Source: CAYRML01 sp050942825 (GTDB taxonomy: Bacteria; Bacillota; Dehalobacteriia; UBA4068). Taken from it: 64,000 nucleotides of DNA. The translations under genes and the position numbers were made by a program. The stretch spans positions 6,086-70,085 of the forward strand of contig JBMNOA010000003.1 of assembly GCA_050942825.1 (NCBI GenBank). The letters are read 5' to 3'. The notes beneath the pieces are model-generated. The model saw nothing but the letters and a program-made list of their open reading frames with translations, searched no databases and was not told the DNA's origin. The first letter of the stretch is position 1. Every line of letters begins with the position of its first letter. Shown here one piece after another: positions 35,147 through 43,256 of this stretch.

Positions 35147-36698
35147 AATTGCCCTCATCCTCTTTTAACCAAGTTCTTAAAAGTTGTGCTACAATATCGG
35201 GATTAGAAACGGAAAATTCCTGTATCTGTTTTTTCAAGCCTTGCTCGCGAGTTTCGTTGAGGATAATTTCGCCGGGAAAACCCTTTTCTGCTTCTTCACT
35301 CCAAAAGGCTTGATCAAATTCATCCTCACTCTTTTTAGCCTTAATTTTTTTACGTTTTCGCTTGATCAACATAAAGGAGACTAGCAAAAGAATTAAAAAC
35401 AAAGCAGAAGCGCCAATGAGAATAAGCTGTGTACGAGTGAGATTGAAGAGTAGCTCTTCACTTTCTATAGGGGTATTGCCACTCATAAATTTAGCATTGG
35501 CAATAACTACTTTATCCACACTGGTCCCGGAAGCAAAGGCTACCATTTCTTTGTAGGTATTAACCTGATCCCGAGAAAGGCTATCCGTGTTGATAAGAAC
35601 TGCCGCTGAGATGTCAGTAATCTCGTAACCATTGCGTTCTACTTGCTGCTTAAGTTGATTTACTAAGTAATTTGTGCTGGAGCTGGAAGTGCCCGTTCCT
35701 GTACCTGTAGTATTACCGGCTTGAGGGTAAACTGCTACCCCGGTATTGGAACCGGTACCGGGAACTCCTCCAACATTGCTTTGCCCATCAACAGAGTCTT
35801 GGTATAGCTCTTGTTGTGTGATTATGCCGCTATTATCTACTATGGGGGTATAAGTTGTTTGTTCACTATGGCTTTTATTAATATCCACGGTGGCATTTAC
35901 TGAAACCCGAACGGCATTGGCTCCGAAAATAGGTTGTAATAATTGATTAATCTTGTTTTCTAACACCTGGCTAATATTTTTTTCTAGATCGAGTTTGGTG
36001 TAAGTTATGCCCTCGCTGCCGTCAGAGTATTGATTATTGAGAATATTGCCCGAGCTGTCCACAATAGCCACATTTTCTGATTCCAAACCGGGCACGCTTT
36101 TAGCTACCAATTCTCCGATACCTTTAATCTGTTTGTTGTTAAGCTGCACATTACCCGCTAGCTCCAATACTACCGAAGCGGTTGCCGGCACCTGATCTTC
36201 TTTAAGGACAAAAGAATCCTCCTCGGGGAGGCTGATAGTAACTATAGCGTTATCCACTACATCAATGGTCTTGATAGCGTCCTGCAGACGGTTCTGGAGT
36301 TGAAATAGCAAATACTTTTTCTTTTCATAATCGGTTGTCATATAGCTGGAATTATTACTAAAAATATCATAATTAAGTGTGCTTTGCGGATAACCCTCGG
36401 CGGAGAGAGTCATTTTTAGCTGGGCCTCCTGTTCCTTGGGAACTAAAATAGTTCCATTGGATTCCAGTTTGGAATCCACTCCCATTTCATTAAGGCGCAC
36501 TACTATTTTAGCTGCCTCATCGGCAGAAAGACCACTATACAAGATTTCATAGCGGGGATTGTTTAAAATTAGAGCCATTACAATAACTAAAACAAAAATT
36601 CCGGCCACCACAGAAATGACTAGAATCTTTTTTCGGCCATTTAGTTTCCTAGTATATTCCAAGAGCTGTTTAATAATTTTATCAGGGCTTATGTTCAT
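35139..36698 (-). CDS. fliF: Flagellar MS-ring protein FliF
   Basis: A 519-residue protein with two membrane segments (about 24-45 and 430-452), the periplasmic ring motifs RYEILYSGLSADEAAKIVVR and EEDSFVLKEDQVPATASVVL, and a C-terminal cytoplasmic FliG-binding tail. The Gly/Ser/Thr-rich loop near 330-345 is normal for the family. It forms the MS ring that is assembled first. Confidence 0.96.
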   Translation of the reverse strand: MNISPDKIIKQLLEYTRKLNGRKKILVISVVAGIFVLVIVMALILNNPRYEILYSGLSADEAAKIVVRLNEMGVDSKLESNGTILVPKEQEAQLKMTLSAEGYPQSTLNYDIFSNNSSYMTTDYEKKKYLLFQLQNRLQDAIKTIDVVDNAIVTISLPEEDSFVLKEDQVPATASVVLELAGNVQLNNKQIKGIGELVAKSVPGLESENVAIVDSSGNILNNQYSDGSEGITYTKLDLEKNISQVLENKINQLLQPIFGANAVRVSVNATVDINKSHSEQTTYTPIVDNSGIITQQELYQDSVDGQSNVGGVPGTGSNTGVAVYPQAGNTTGTGTGTSSSSTNYLVNQLKQQVERNGYEITDISAAVLINTDSLSRDQVNTYKEMVAFASGTSVDKVVIANAKFMSGNTPIESEELLFNLTRTQLILIGASALFLILLLVSFMLIKRKRKKIKAKKSEDEFDQAFWSEEAEKGFPGEIILNETREQGLKKQIQEFSVSNPDIVAQLLRTWLKEDEGNYE

Positions 36699-36751
36699 AC
36701 TTTATCCTTTGTGATACTTAATTTATATGAATTTCTGTGACAAGAATACTT

Positions 36752-37048
36752 CTAAAGTGTAATACGCATGACCTCGTTATAGGCATCCAGAGCTTTATTT
36801 CTGATTTGTACAAACGTTTGCAAGGCCAAATCAGCTTTGGCGATATTGATTGTAATATCGTGTAGATTATTGGCCTCACCGGTAGCCATGTTTAATATAT
36901 CCTGCTGTACTTGATCTTCTGTCAGCTTAACTTGATCCAGAGCTTGTTGGAAAAAGTCCGTGAATGAAGAAAACTTTTCCTGTTCCTGCAGGATAGTATT
37001 ATTAGGGGTGTTGATAAAATCTGTTGCAGATATAGAAGAGATTGTCAT
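36752..37048 (-). CDS. fliE: Flagellar hook-basal body protein FliE
   Basis: A 98-residue protein linking MS ring and rod, with FTDFFQQALDQVKLTEDQV and the C-terminal AKADLALQTFVQIRNKALDA motif. It lies between flgC and fliF as usual. Confidence 0.95.
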   Translation of the reverse strand: MTISSISATDFINTPNNTILQEQEKFSSFTDFFQQALDQVKLTEDQVQQDILNMATGEANNLHDITINIAKADLALQTFVQIRNKALDAYNEVMRITL

Positions 37049-37105
37049 TTTGATTTTCTCCTTATTTTACATATTTTTTGATGCCGTTCATAACATTATT
37101 ATGTT

Positions 37106-37537
37106 TTATCTGCCTATTTCCAAAGCACGGTTAGCCATTTGGATCAGTGAGTTAAAGGCAGCTATATTTGCTTCAATAGAGCGGGTTGCGGACATCATAT
37201 CAATCATTTCTTCCACTGTATTTATATTTGGCATCATTACATAGCCATTTTGATCAGCATCAGGATGGGAAGGATCGTATACGGGGATCGTGGCATTGGG
37301 ATTCTCAATTATTTCCGTCACCTCAACACCTCTAATGCCCTGAGTATTTCTTAATATTCCTTTAAAGCTTACTTGTTCTTCGCTCGGCCTAAAAACTACT
37401 GATTTTTTAATATATGGACCGCCCTCAGGTGTTCTTGTGGTTTTTGCATTGGCAATATTTTGAGATATTATGTCCATTCTCAGTTTTTGAGCGGTAAGGG
37501 CTGAACCGCTGATATTAAGTGAATTTAGAAAAGACAT
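37106..37537 (-). CDS. flgC: Flagellar proximal rod protein FlgC
   Basis: A 143-residue rod protein with MSFLNSLNISGSALTAQKLR, the rod motif ISQNIANAKTTRTPEGGPY and a C-terminal MMSATRSIEANIAAFNSLIQ helix. It follows flgB with three bases between stop and start. Confidence 0.95.
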   Translation of the reverse strand: MSFLNSLNISGSALTAQKLRMDIISQNIANAKTTRTPEGGPYIKKSVVFRPSEEQVSFKGILRNTQGIRGVEVTEIIENPNATIPVYDPSHPDADQNGYVMMPNINTVEEMIDMMSATRSIEANIAAFNSLIQMANRALEIGR

Positions 37538-37540
37538 CTT

Positions 37541-37921
37541 TTATCTCCCTTCATTGATAACATATTTCATTCTTGATAGCTCACTGGATACCGCTCTGAT
37601 AAGGTATTCATATTGGAGCTGCGTCCTGGACAATTCGATCTTTTCGGCTGTAATATCTACATTATTACCATCATCTCGCAAGCTGGAGTCTTTATTTTCT
37701 CTTATTTGGGGCTGCAGGTTATTAAGCCTTGAAGAGTTTATGCTGCTGCCGGACGAAGACAAGAATCTTTTTAAGATATCCTCGAATACAACAGTATGGC
37801 TCTTATAGCCGGGAGTATCAACATTAGCTAGATTTGAAGAAATTACACTTTGTCGCAGCGAAAGTGCATCGAGACTTTTTTCCGCGATAATCAGGCTGTT
37901 ACTGTCGAAAAGAATGCTCAA
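37541..37921 (-). CDS. flgB: Flagellar proximal rod protein FlgB
   Basis: A 126-residue rod protein, normal FlgB size, with SLRQSVISSNLANVDTPGYK and the C-terminal LSRTQLQYEYLIRAVSSELS. I chose the TTG at 37921, eight bases from GGAGGG, because the protein family starts here; the frame is open to 38023 but that extension runs through the riboswitch terminator. It is the first gene of the long flagellar operon and is preceded by the c-di-GMP riboswitch. Confidence 0.94.
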   Translation of the reverse strand: MSILFDSNSLIIAEKSLDALSLRQSVISSNLANVDTPGYKSHTVVFEDILKRFLSSSGSSINSSRLNNLQPQIRENKDSSLRDDGNNVDITAEKIELSRTQLQYEYLIRAVSSELSRMKYVINEGR

Positions 37922-37963
37922 AGAAATCACCCTCCTCAATATTTTCTTAATATTTATGATAGA

Positions 37964-37999
37964 CAAAAATAATGCCGGCCCAGTAAAGTCCAAGCCGAC
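37964..37999 (-). terminator. Intrinsic terminator of the flgB riboswitch
   Basis: A ten-pair stem with several G-U pairs (37999-37990 with 37983-37974) encloses a six-base loop and is followed by ATTATTTTTG (37973-37964) on the minus strand. It lies between the aptamer and flgB, inside the leader, so it is a conditional terminator rather than the end of a gene. Confidence 0.75.
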
Positions 38000-38004
38000 A
38001 GAAA

Positions 38005-38084
38005 TCTTGCAACTGGCTGTCATATTATTACAAACTTAGACCCTATAGCTTTGTGCCCCATGCTTTCACATGGTTTACCAAACA
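38005..38084 (-). ncRNA. Class I c-di-GMP riboswitch (GEMM-I) in flgB leader
   Basis: The minus strand carries the GEMM-I core in order: GGTAAACC (38079-38072), a six-pair hairpin CCATGT/GCATGG capped by a GAAA tetraloop (38073-38058), then GGGCACAAAGC, TATAGGGTCTAAG, and the 3' strand GACAGCCAGTTGC (38021-38009). The tetraloop, the CAAAGC joining strand and the CAGCC...GTTGC closing strand are the conserved ligand-site and tertiary-contact parts. A TATAAT box ends about seven bases before it and a terminator follows it. In Clostridioides difficile the flgB operon carries the same type of riboswitch. Whether it switches on or off cannot be shown by reading alone. Confidence 0.88.
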
Positions 38085-38090
38085 TATAAA

Positions 38091-38120
38091 ATTATAAATA
38101 GTTATTAAAACCTAGATTAA
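38091..38120 (-). promoter_or_regulatory. Promoter of the flgB operon
   Basis: On the minus strand TTAATC (38120-38115), 18 bases, then a perfect TATAAT (38096-38091). Transcription would begin near 38084, directly at the start of the riboswitch aptamer. The -35 is weak, the -10 and its position are convincing. Confidence 0.6.
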
Positions 38121-38428
38121 TATAACTTTAATTTATACAATGCAGATAGCAATCATGTTTATGCCTCCTCCGATTGTACTTGTCAAACACCTCTATAATA
38201 AAATATTTTATTTGGATATCTATACCCGTTAAATGACATTTTAGCTGGTGATTTAATCGAAATAACAGAATTATTAAAAGTTGTTAATAGAATTCTACCA
38301 TTTATTGGCAAATTAGTCAATAAATTGTGTTAATTTTTCTTTTTTCGTGTCGAAATACACATCTTTATTTAATAAATGAAGAGATATAAAAATATTATGT
38401 AATTTTATCTGGACAGCTTTTATCAACT
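38121..38428. other. Divergent intergenic region flgB/fliD
   Basis: No gene longer than a few codons is supported. The minus strand has a perfect TTGACA (38186-38181) with CATAAA 17 bases later, and in the same place GGAGGAGG followed by a seven-codon frame, ATG at 38156 to TAA at 38133. The remainder is AT-rich without clear structure. Confidence 0.5.
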
Positions 38429-38454
38429 TAAAATTTTTTTTCTTCTGTCGATAT
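38429..38454 (+). promoter_or_regulatory. Sigma-D-type promoter for fliD
   Basis: TAAA (38429-38432), 14 bases, then GTCGATAT (38447-38454), seven of eight matches to GCCGATAT. It lies about 40 bases before the fliD start, with a T-rich spacer. Confidence 0.7.
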
Positions 38455-38494
38455 AGTTTATGTGAAAAAATGATTAGCAGAAAGGAGTACGCCA

Positions 38495-40411
38495 ATGATA
38501 AGCACCTTAAATAGTAGCTATAACCGTGTAAGCGGACTTGCATCCGGAATGGATACCGAAACTCTGGTTAAGCAGCTTACCTCAGCCACACAAAACAAAA
38601 TCTATGCTGCCCAGCAGCAAAAGCAACAGATTGAATGGAAGCAAGGATATTATCGGGAAATTCTTACCGGTCTGGTAAAATTTAACGAAAAATATTTCGG
38701 CACATCCTTAAATTCTCTTACTATTGGCGAATCCTTAAAGCAAATGACAGCTACCAGTAGTGATCCGCAGTATGTTTCAGCTATCGGAGGTTCCTCCAGC
38801 GGCAGCCAAAGCGTATATTTCAGCGATATAATCAGCCTTGCTACCTCTTCTAAAGTGCAAAGCTCTCAAAAGGTCAGCGGCCAATTATCTACAGAAATTA
38901 ACACAGAGCTGATATCTGCTCTCAGTGGCAAATCGATGAAAGTCTCCGTGGACGGCATCTCCAAAATTATCACTTTTTCTGATAGGGAATATTCAGATTT
39001 ACAGGCTGTGGCTGATGAACTGACAGTGCTCCTTGATAGAGCTTTCGGTAGTGGCAAAGTCTCCGTTTCAGGTGATAATGGTATCTTGAGTCTTACAGCG
39101 CAAAATAGCAAAATATCTCTTAATGTTACCGGGACACAAGACGGAGATGCTATAGACTTTCTTGGTTTTGCCCCTGGCAGCTCCAATCTCATCAACCTCT
39201 CCAATAAAGTTGGTGAGCTTAACTTGAATACCCCTTTGGTTAGTGAGGAATTTACCTTTACTATCAATGGAGAAAGTTTTTGCTTCGATTCTACAAATAC
39301 TTTAAGCAATATTATTTCCACTATCAATAACAGCGCCGCGGGAGTCAGACTTTCTTATTCTTCAGTTACCGACTCTTTTACCTTAATTTCTAAAGATACT
39401 GGTGCCGCCTCCGAAATTGTTTTCCAAGATACCGATGGCAATTTTTTAAACTCTATTTTAGGACAAGGAGTCTTTGTTTCCGGGACTGATGCTGAAGTGA
39501 AGGTTGGGCTAAACGGTGCCACTGCAGAAGATGAATTGATAACACTGATACGCAGCTCCAATACTTTTGAAATCGATGGCACTACCTATACTTTAAACAA
39601 TAAGGCCTCCGGAGACACGCAAGAAAAGGTCACCGTGTCCACCGCATACAATATCGAAGATATGGTAGGTAAAATCACTGATTTTGTCAATGAGTATAAT
39701 AAGCTGATAGATGCAATCAACAGTAAGCTCAATGAGCCTTTTTACCGTAATTTTTTACCCCTTACCGAGGAACAAAAAGAACATTTAAGTGAGAACGAGC
39801 AAAAAATATGGACGGAAAAAGCCCAAAGCGGGCTGTTAAGAAACGATATTACACTTAAAAAAATCGTTAATGAATTAAGGACTTCTCTTTATGATGCTGT
39901 AAAAAAACTCGATTCTTCTGGTAATAATCTTGGTTTTATTTTACCGGATATTGGTATTACCACTAAAGGCTATTCTGACAACGGCAAGCTGATTATTAAT
40001 GAAGGTGTACTCCGCAAAGCCCTGAGTGAAAAGCCGGAAGAGGTTTTAGCCCTTTTTACGCAAAATTCTTCCATAAAATATTCTCAGTATAATACTACAG
40101 AGAATAAAAAAATCCGCTACGAGGAATCAGGCCTTTTATGGCGCTTAAGTGATATCGTCAAGAATAATATCAGCAAAATAGGCATAAAAGGGCCACTGGT
40201 AGAGATGGTGGGTAGTCCGGAAACCAATTTTGTAGGTGTTTATACTTATAGCAAAAAGATCAGCGATGTTGAAGCGACTATTTCTAATCTCACTAAAAAG
40301 CTGGCAAAAGAGCAGGATAGTTATTGGTCCAAATTTACAGCCATGGAAAAAGCTATCAACTCCCTTAATTACCAAAGCGGCTGGCTTGCTGCACAGATGC
40401 CAAACAATTGA
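38495..40411 (+). CDS. fliD: Flagellar filament cap protein FliD (HAP2)
   Basis: A 638-residue cap protein. The N-terminal VSGLASGMDTETLVKQLTSA and QQQKQQIEWKQGYYREI segments are the conserved FliD_N part; the C-terminal region has MVGKITDFVNEYNKLIDAIN and the closing coiled-coil KISDVEATISNLTKKLAKEQ. It folds incoming flagellin at the filament tip. The ATG at 38495 follows AAAGGAG. It starts a plus-strand operon with fliS and a FliT-like gene. Confidence 0.95.
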   Translation: MISTLNSSYNRVSGLASGMDTETLVKQLTSATQNKIYAAQQQKQQIEWKQGYYREILTGLVKFNEKYFGTSLNSLTIGESLKQMTATSSDPQYVSAIGGSSSGSQSVYFSDIISLATSSKVQSSQKVSGQLSTEINTELISALSGKSMKVSVDGISKIITFSDREYSDLQAVADELTVLLDRAFGSGKVSVSGDNGILSLTAQNSKISLNVTGTQDGDAIDFLGFAPGSSNLINLSNKVGELNLNTPLVSEEFTFTINGESFCFDSTNTLSNIISTINNSAAGVRLSYSSVTDSFTLISKDTGAASEIVFQDTDGNFLNSILGQGVFVSGTDAEVKVGLNGATAEDELITLIRSSNTFEIDGTTYTLNNKASGDTQEKVTVSTAYNIEDMVGKITDFVNEYNKLIDAINSKLNEPFYRNFLPLTEEQKEHLSENEQKIWTEKAQSGLLRNDITLKKIVNELRTSLYDAVKKLDSSGNNLGFILPDIGITTKGYSDNGKLIINEGVLRKALSEKPEEVLALFTQNSSIKYSQYNTTENKKIRYEESGLLWRLSDIVKNNISKIGIKGPLVEMVGSPETNFVGVYTYSKKISDVEATISNLTKKLAKEQDSYWSKFTAMEKAINSLNYQSGWLAAQMPNN

Positions 40412-40444
40412 TTTGTTCACTAATAACTTATGAGGTGATAACAG

Positions 40445-40846
40445 ATGTCATATGCTAATGCTTATGCCAAATATAAAGATCTCTCGGTCAAAACCCTTAC
40501 CCCAGGAGAACTTATTGTCTTGTTGTATGATGAAATGGCCTTGCAGATTAACCGGGCTATCCTCAATATCAAAAAGAACAAGCTGGAAGATGTTCACCAC
40601 AATCTTATCAAAGCACAAAATATCGTTCTTTACCTAGTAGATATTTTGGATATTAATTACCCTATTTCCGATAATTTGTTGCGGCTTTATGAATTTATCT
40701 ATTTTCAGATGGTCAAGGCCAATGGAGAAAAAAATGTCGTCTTTTTGGAGGATGTTCTTCATATCACTAATCAGCTGAAAGATACTTGGCGGCAGGCGGA
40801 AAGTATCCACCGTCAAAAAATGTCATTGGAGGGAAATATAGTATGA
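40445..40846 (+). CDS. fliS: Flagellin export chaperone FliS
   Basis: A 133-residue helical chaperone with YAKYKDLSVKTLTPGELIVL and LYDEMALQINRA, typical of FliS. It binds the C-terminus of flagellin and also interacts with FliW-type control in Firmicutes. The ATG at 40445 follows GAGGTG. It overlaps the next gene by four bases. Confidence 0.94.
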   Translation: MSYANAYAKYKDLSVKTLTPGELIVLLYDEMALQINRAILNIKKNKLEDVHHNLIKAQNIVLYLVDILDINYPISDNLLRLYEFIYFQMVKANGEKNVVFLEDVLHITNQLKDTWRQAESIHRQKMSLEGNIV

Positions 40847-41334
40847 GTATACCGGACAGGGAAAACCTCTATCGTTTACTTAACCTGTCTCAGGAGAAAC
40901 TCGCTCTTTTAAAATCTTTTGCTCAGAGCCTAAAAGAGCTTTGTGAGGATCTCAATAAAGATGAAGAGTCTTTAATTGCTGCCCACATTCAAAAACAACA
41001 GAGCTTTATTCAAAGTATAGACTGCATAGATAAGGATTTTAAGGCCATTACCGCTTCCTGCGATGAGGATATTCGAGTCCTAATAAGTGCAAATACAGCA
41101 AATACAGCAGATATGTCTCAAGAATTACAGAGTATCAGAGAAATACTAGCAGAACAAATAAAATATCTGGGCTTTATTCGTGAACTGAACAGAGATACTC
41201 TCACTAAAGCACGGTCTTTGGCCAGCTCCTATAAGGATAAGATTATTAGCATCAATCGTGAGAAACACACCAATTACTATCCTCATAGCCCAAATCAGGT
41301 TGGAATGCTGCTGAATTATAAAGAAAATGGCTAG
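40843..41334 (+). CDS. Probable FliT/FlgN-like flagellar chaperone
   Basis: A 163-residue, strongly helical protein without signal peptide, starting MSIPDRENLYRLLNLSQEKL. I do not see a decisive motif, but size, helix content, ATGA overlap with fliS and the place after fliS are those of FliT, the FliD chaperone; the FlgN family is similar. The ATG at 40843 has GGAGGG upstream; an earlier ATG lies inside fliS and is unlikely. A duplicated SANTANTADMS stretch occurs in the middle. Confidence 0.6.
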   Translation: MSIPDRENLYRLLNLSQEKLALLKSFAQSLKELCEDLNKDEESLIAAHIQKQQSFIQSIDCIDKDFKAITASCDEDIRVLISANTANTADMSQELQSIREILAEQIKYLGFIRELNRDTLTKARSLASSYKDKIISINREKHTNYYPHSPNQVGMLLNYKENG

Positions 41335-41343
41335 ATTAACGGT

Positions 41344-41370
41344 TAAATCCGATTGTCTGGAGTATGATAT
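41344..41370 (+). promoter_or_regulatory. Possible sigma-D promoter for motA
   Basis: TAAA (41344-41347), exactly 15 bases, then TATGATAT (41363-41370), matching the last five -10 bases. It starts ten bases after the preceding stop, about 60 bases before motA. Confidence 0.5.
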
Positions 41371-41429
41371 GTTTTACACCCATCTAAAAAACTCAGCTTA
41401 ATAGGAGGATGGAAAAGGAGGGTTTCATA

Positions 41430-42281
41430 GTGGATATTGCGAGTATTATAGGTGTAGTAATCGGTATAGGGTCTCTTATGGTCGCCTATTCTATGGATGG
41501 CGGTACCTTAACCGCTCTTTTAAATATCAGCGCAGGCTTTGTTGTTATTGGGGGGTCTCTTGGTGCCTTAGCAATTGCTTATGGTTTAGATCAACTGATT
41601 AAATTACCGGCACTTGTTCTAAAGGTAATAAAAAGTCCAAAATCCCGTCTTAACGAAACATTAGATTATCTGATAATGTTAGCCGAAAACGCCAGAAGAG
41701 ACGGACTATTGAGTTTGGAGAAGATAATCAATAAAGAAGAACCGAAAAAACAAACAGTGGATCCTTTGATGAAAAATGGCATGCTGATGGTTATAGACGG
41801 AGCCGATTTAGAGCAGATAAAAGACTATTTAGAAACGGAAATCAATATTTTTGAAAGACATGCCAGGACGGAAGTTTCTATTTTCGAATCACTGGGAGGT
41901 TATGCTCCTACCTTTGGTATGGTCGGTACTATTATGGGAATGATCCAGGTGCTGGCTAATATGGAATCACCCGAACATATGGCTACATCAATTGCCGTGG
42001 CCTTTACCGCTACCCTGTACGGGGTTTTTTTAGCTAACCTTATATTTCTGCCTATAGCAAACAAGCTGAAGCTGCGCATGGAGGCCAGTCTAATTGAAAA
42101 GGAAATGATTGTTGAAGGGATCTGCTCCATCCGTAATGGACAAAACCCTAAAATATTGAGGGATAAGCTTTCTGTTTATTTAACAGGTAAAGCCGATGGG
42201 AAAAAAAGGTCTGCTGCTCCGGCAAAAGGCGTAAAAACCCGTATCGGCAAGGAGGCTGTCAATGAAAAGGCGAACAGATAA
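41430..42281 (+). CDS. motA: Flagellar motor stator protein MotA
   Basis: A 283-residue protein with four membrane segments, starting VDIASIIGVVIGIG. The conserved proton-channel region GGYAPTFGMVGTIMGMIQVL with both prolines region, and FTATLYGVFLANLIFLPIAN, is intact. The stator pumps protons or sodium; the sequence alone does not decide. The GTG at 41430 lies seven bases from GGAGGG; the ATG at 41409 directly touches another AGGAGG. It overlaps motB by 20 bases. Confidence 0.94.
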   Translation: MDIASIIGVVIGIGSLMVAYSMDGGTLTALLNISAGFVVIGGSLGALAIAYGLDQLIKLPALVLKVIKSPKSRLNETLDYLIMLAENARRDGLLSLEKIINKEEPKKQTVDPLMKNGMLMVIDGADLEQIKDYLETEINIFERHARTEVSIFESLGGYAPTFGMVGTIMGMIQVLANMESPEHMATSIAVAFTATLYGVFLANLIFLPIANKLKLRMEASLIEKEMIVEGICSIRNGQNPKILRDKLSVYLTGKADGKKRSAAPAKGVKTRIGKEAVNEKANR

Positions 42282-42996
42282 AGAAGGCTCAGATAATGCC
42301 GGTAGATGGCTTATTACTTATGCGGACATAATGAACAATCTGCTGATCCTTTTCATCATGTTATACGCGATGAGTATGATTGATTTGGAAAAATTCGAAA
42401 GACTAAAAGAAGAATTGCAAAGCTCCCTTAATCAGACCGAAATAGTTGAGCAAATACCAACTGAATCAGAGCAGGAGCAGATAATTATGGATGAGATAGA
42501 GGGTAAAGATGAATTTGATGCCATTTATACAGTCCTTAAGAAGGAAGTAAGCAATAGAGGTTATGAAGATAGTATCATGATTGAAAGAGGCCCCAATTAT
42601 ATCCGTTTACGCTTTGGGGACAGCGTTCTTTTTTATCCCGATAGCCCAGAATTCAAGCCGGAAAGCATAGGAATATTACAGGATATTGGCACTATTTTAA
42701 AAAGTGTGGACAATCTTATCCGCAATATAGAAATCGGCGGGCATACTGCCACCATAGGTGTTCCTACTACTAGTACTTTTGCTTGGGAGCTCTCGGCGGA
42801 ACGTGCCATAGCAGTGCTTAAATTCATGGTAGGAAAATGCCAATTGCCGGAATCCAAAATGTCGATTGCCGGGTACTCCAAATTCCAGCCTGTGGGAGAT
42901 AATAATACCGAAGCCGGGCGTAAAATGAACCGCAGGGTAGAAGTTAAGATCATCCGCCACCCTAAAACAGCAGTCAGTGAAAATGTGATAGAATAA
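42262..42996 (+). CDS. motB: Flagellar motor stator protein MotB
   Basis: A 244-residue protein with one membrane segment carrying the ion-binding aspartate in TYADIMNNLLILFIMLYAMS, then a linker and an OmpA-like peptidoglycan-binding domain (GHTATIGVPTT, WELSAERAIAVLKFM, GRKMNRRVEVKI). It anchors the stator to the cell wall. The family usually has TLL after the aspartate; here it reads MNNLL. The ATG at 42262 is inside motA, so the pair is coupled. Confidence 0.93.
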   Translation: MKRRTDKEGSDNAGRWLITYADIMNNLLILFIMLYAMSMIDLEKFERLKEELQSSLNQTEIVEQIPTESEQEQIIMDEIEGKDEFDAIYTVLKKEVSNRGYEDSIMIERGPNYIRLRFGDSVLFYPDSPEFKPESIGILQDIGTILKSVDNLIRNIEIGGHTATIGVPTTSTFAWELSAERAIAVLKFMVGKCQLPESKMSIAGYSKFQPVGDNNTEAGRKMNRRVEVKIIRHPKTAVSENVIE

Positions 42997-43077
42997 CGAC
43001 TATGGTCTCCTTTTCTCATAAAGGTATAATATTCCCTCTCAAATATTTTAAAACGGTAAGTAATCCAACTTTTACTC

Positions 43078-43111
43078 AATGGTATGGCATCAACTGTCAT
43101 ACCATTTTTTT
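43078..43111 (+). terminator. Intrinsic terminator after motB
   Basis: AATGGTATG (43078-43086) pairs with CATACCATT (43098-43106), and the T-run continues to 43111. It ends the fliD-motB group of genes. Confidence 0.8.
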
Positions 43112-43177
43112 AAAATATTATATAATCAACGGCTTATAGGTGCTTTGTTATGGTACTAAGAATATCTCATAAAATAA

Positions 43178-43206
43178 TTGCAAAAAAAGAAAAAACAGGC
43201 TATATT
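43178..43206 (+). promoter_or_regulatory. Sigma-A-like promoter of the first ABC operon
   Basis: TTGCAA (43178-43183), 17 bases, TATATT (43201-43206). It lies about 50 bases before the binding-protein gene. The following ATGATTGTAAA (43220-43230) recurs in front of tupA. Confidence 0.55.
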
Positions 43207-43256
43207 TATAAATAATAATATGATTGTAAAAAAATTATCAGAAAGAGGGATAGCCT

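Noticed and set aside
38181..38186. Perfect TTGACA as main promoter of the flgB operon
   Set aside because: Its -10 (CATAAA) is poor; the TATAAT at 38096-38091 starts exactly at the aptamer and is a better choice.
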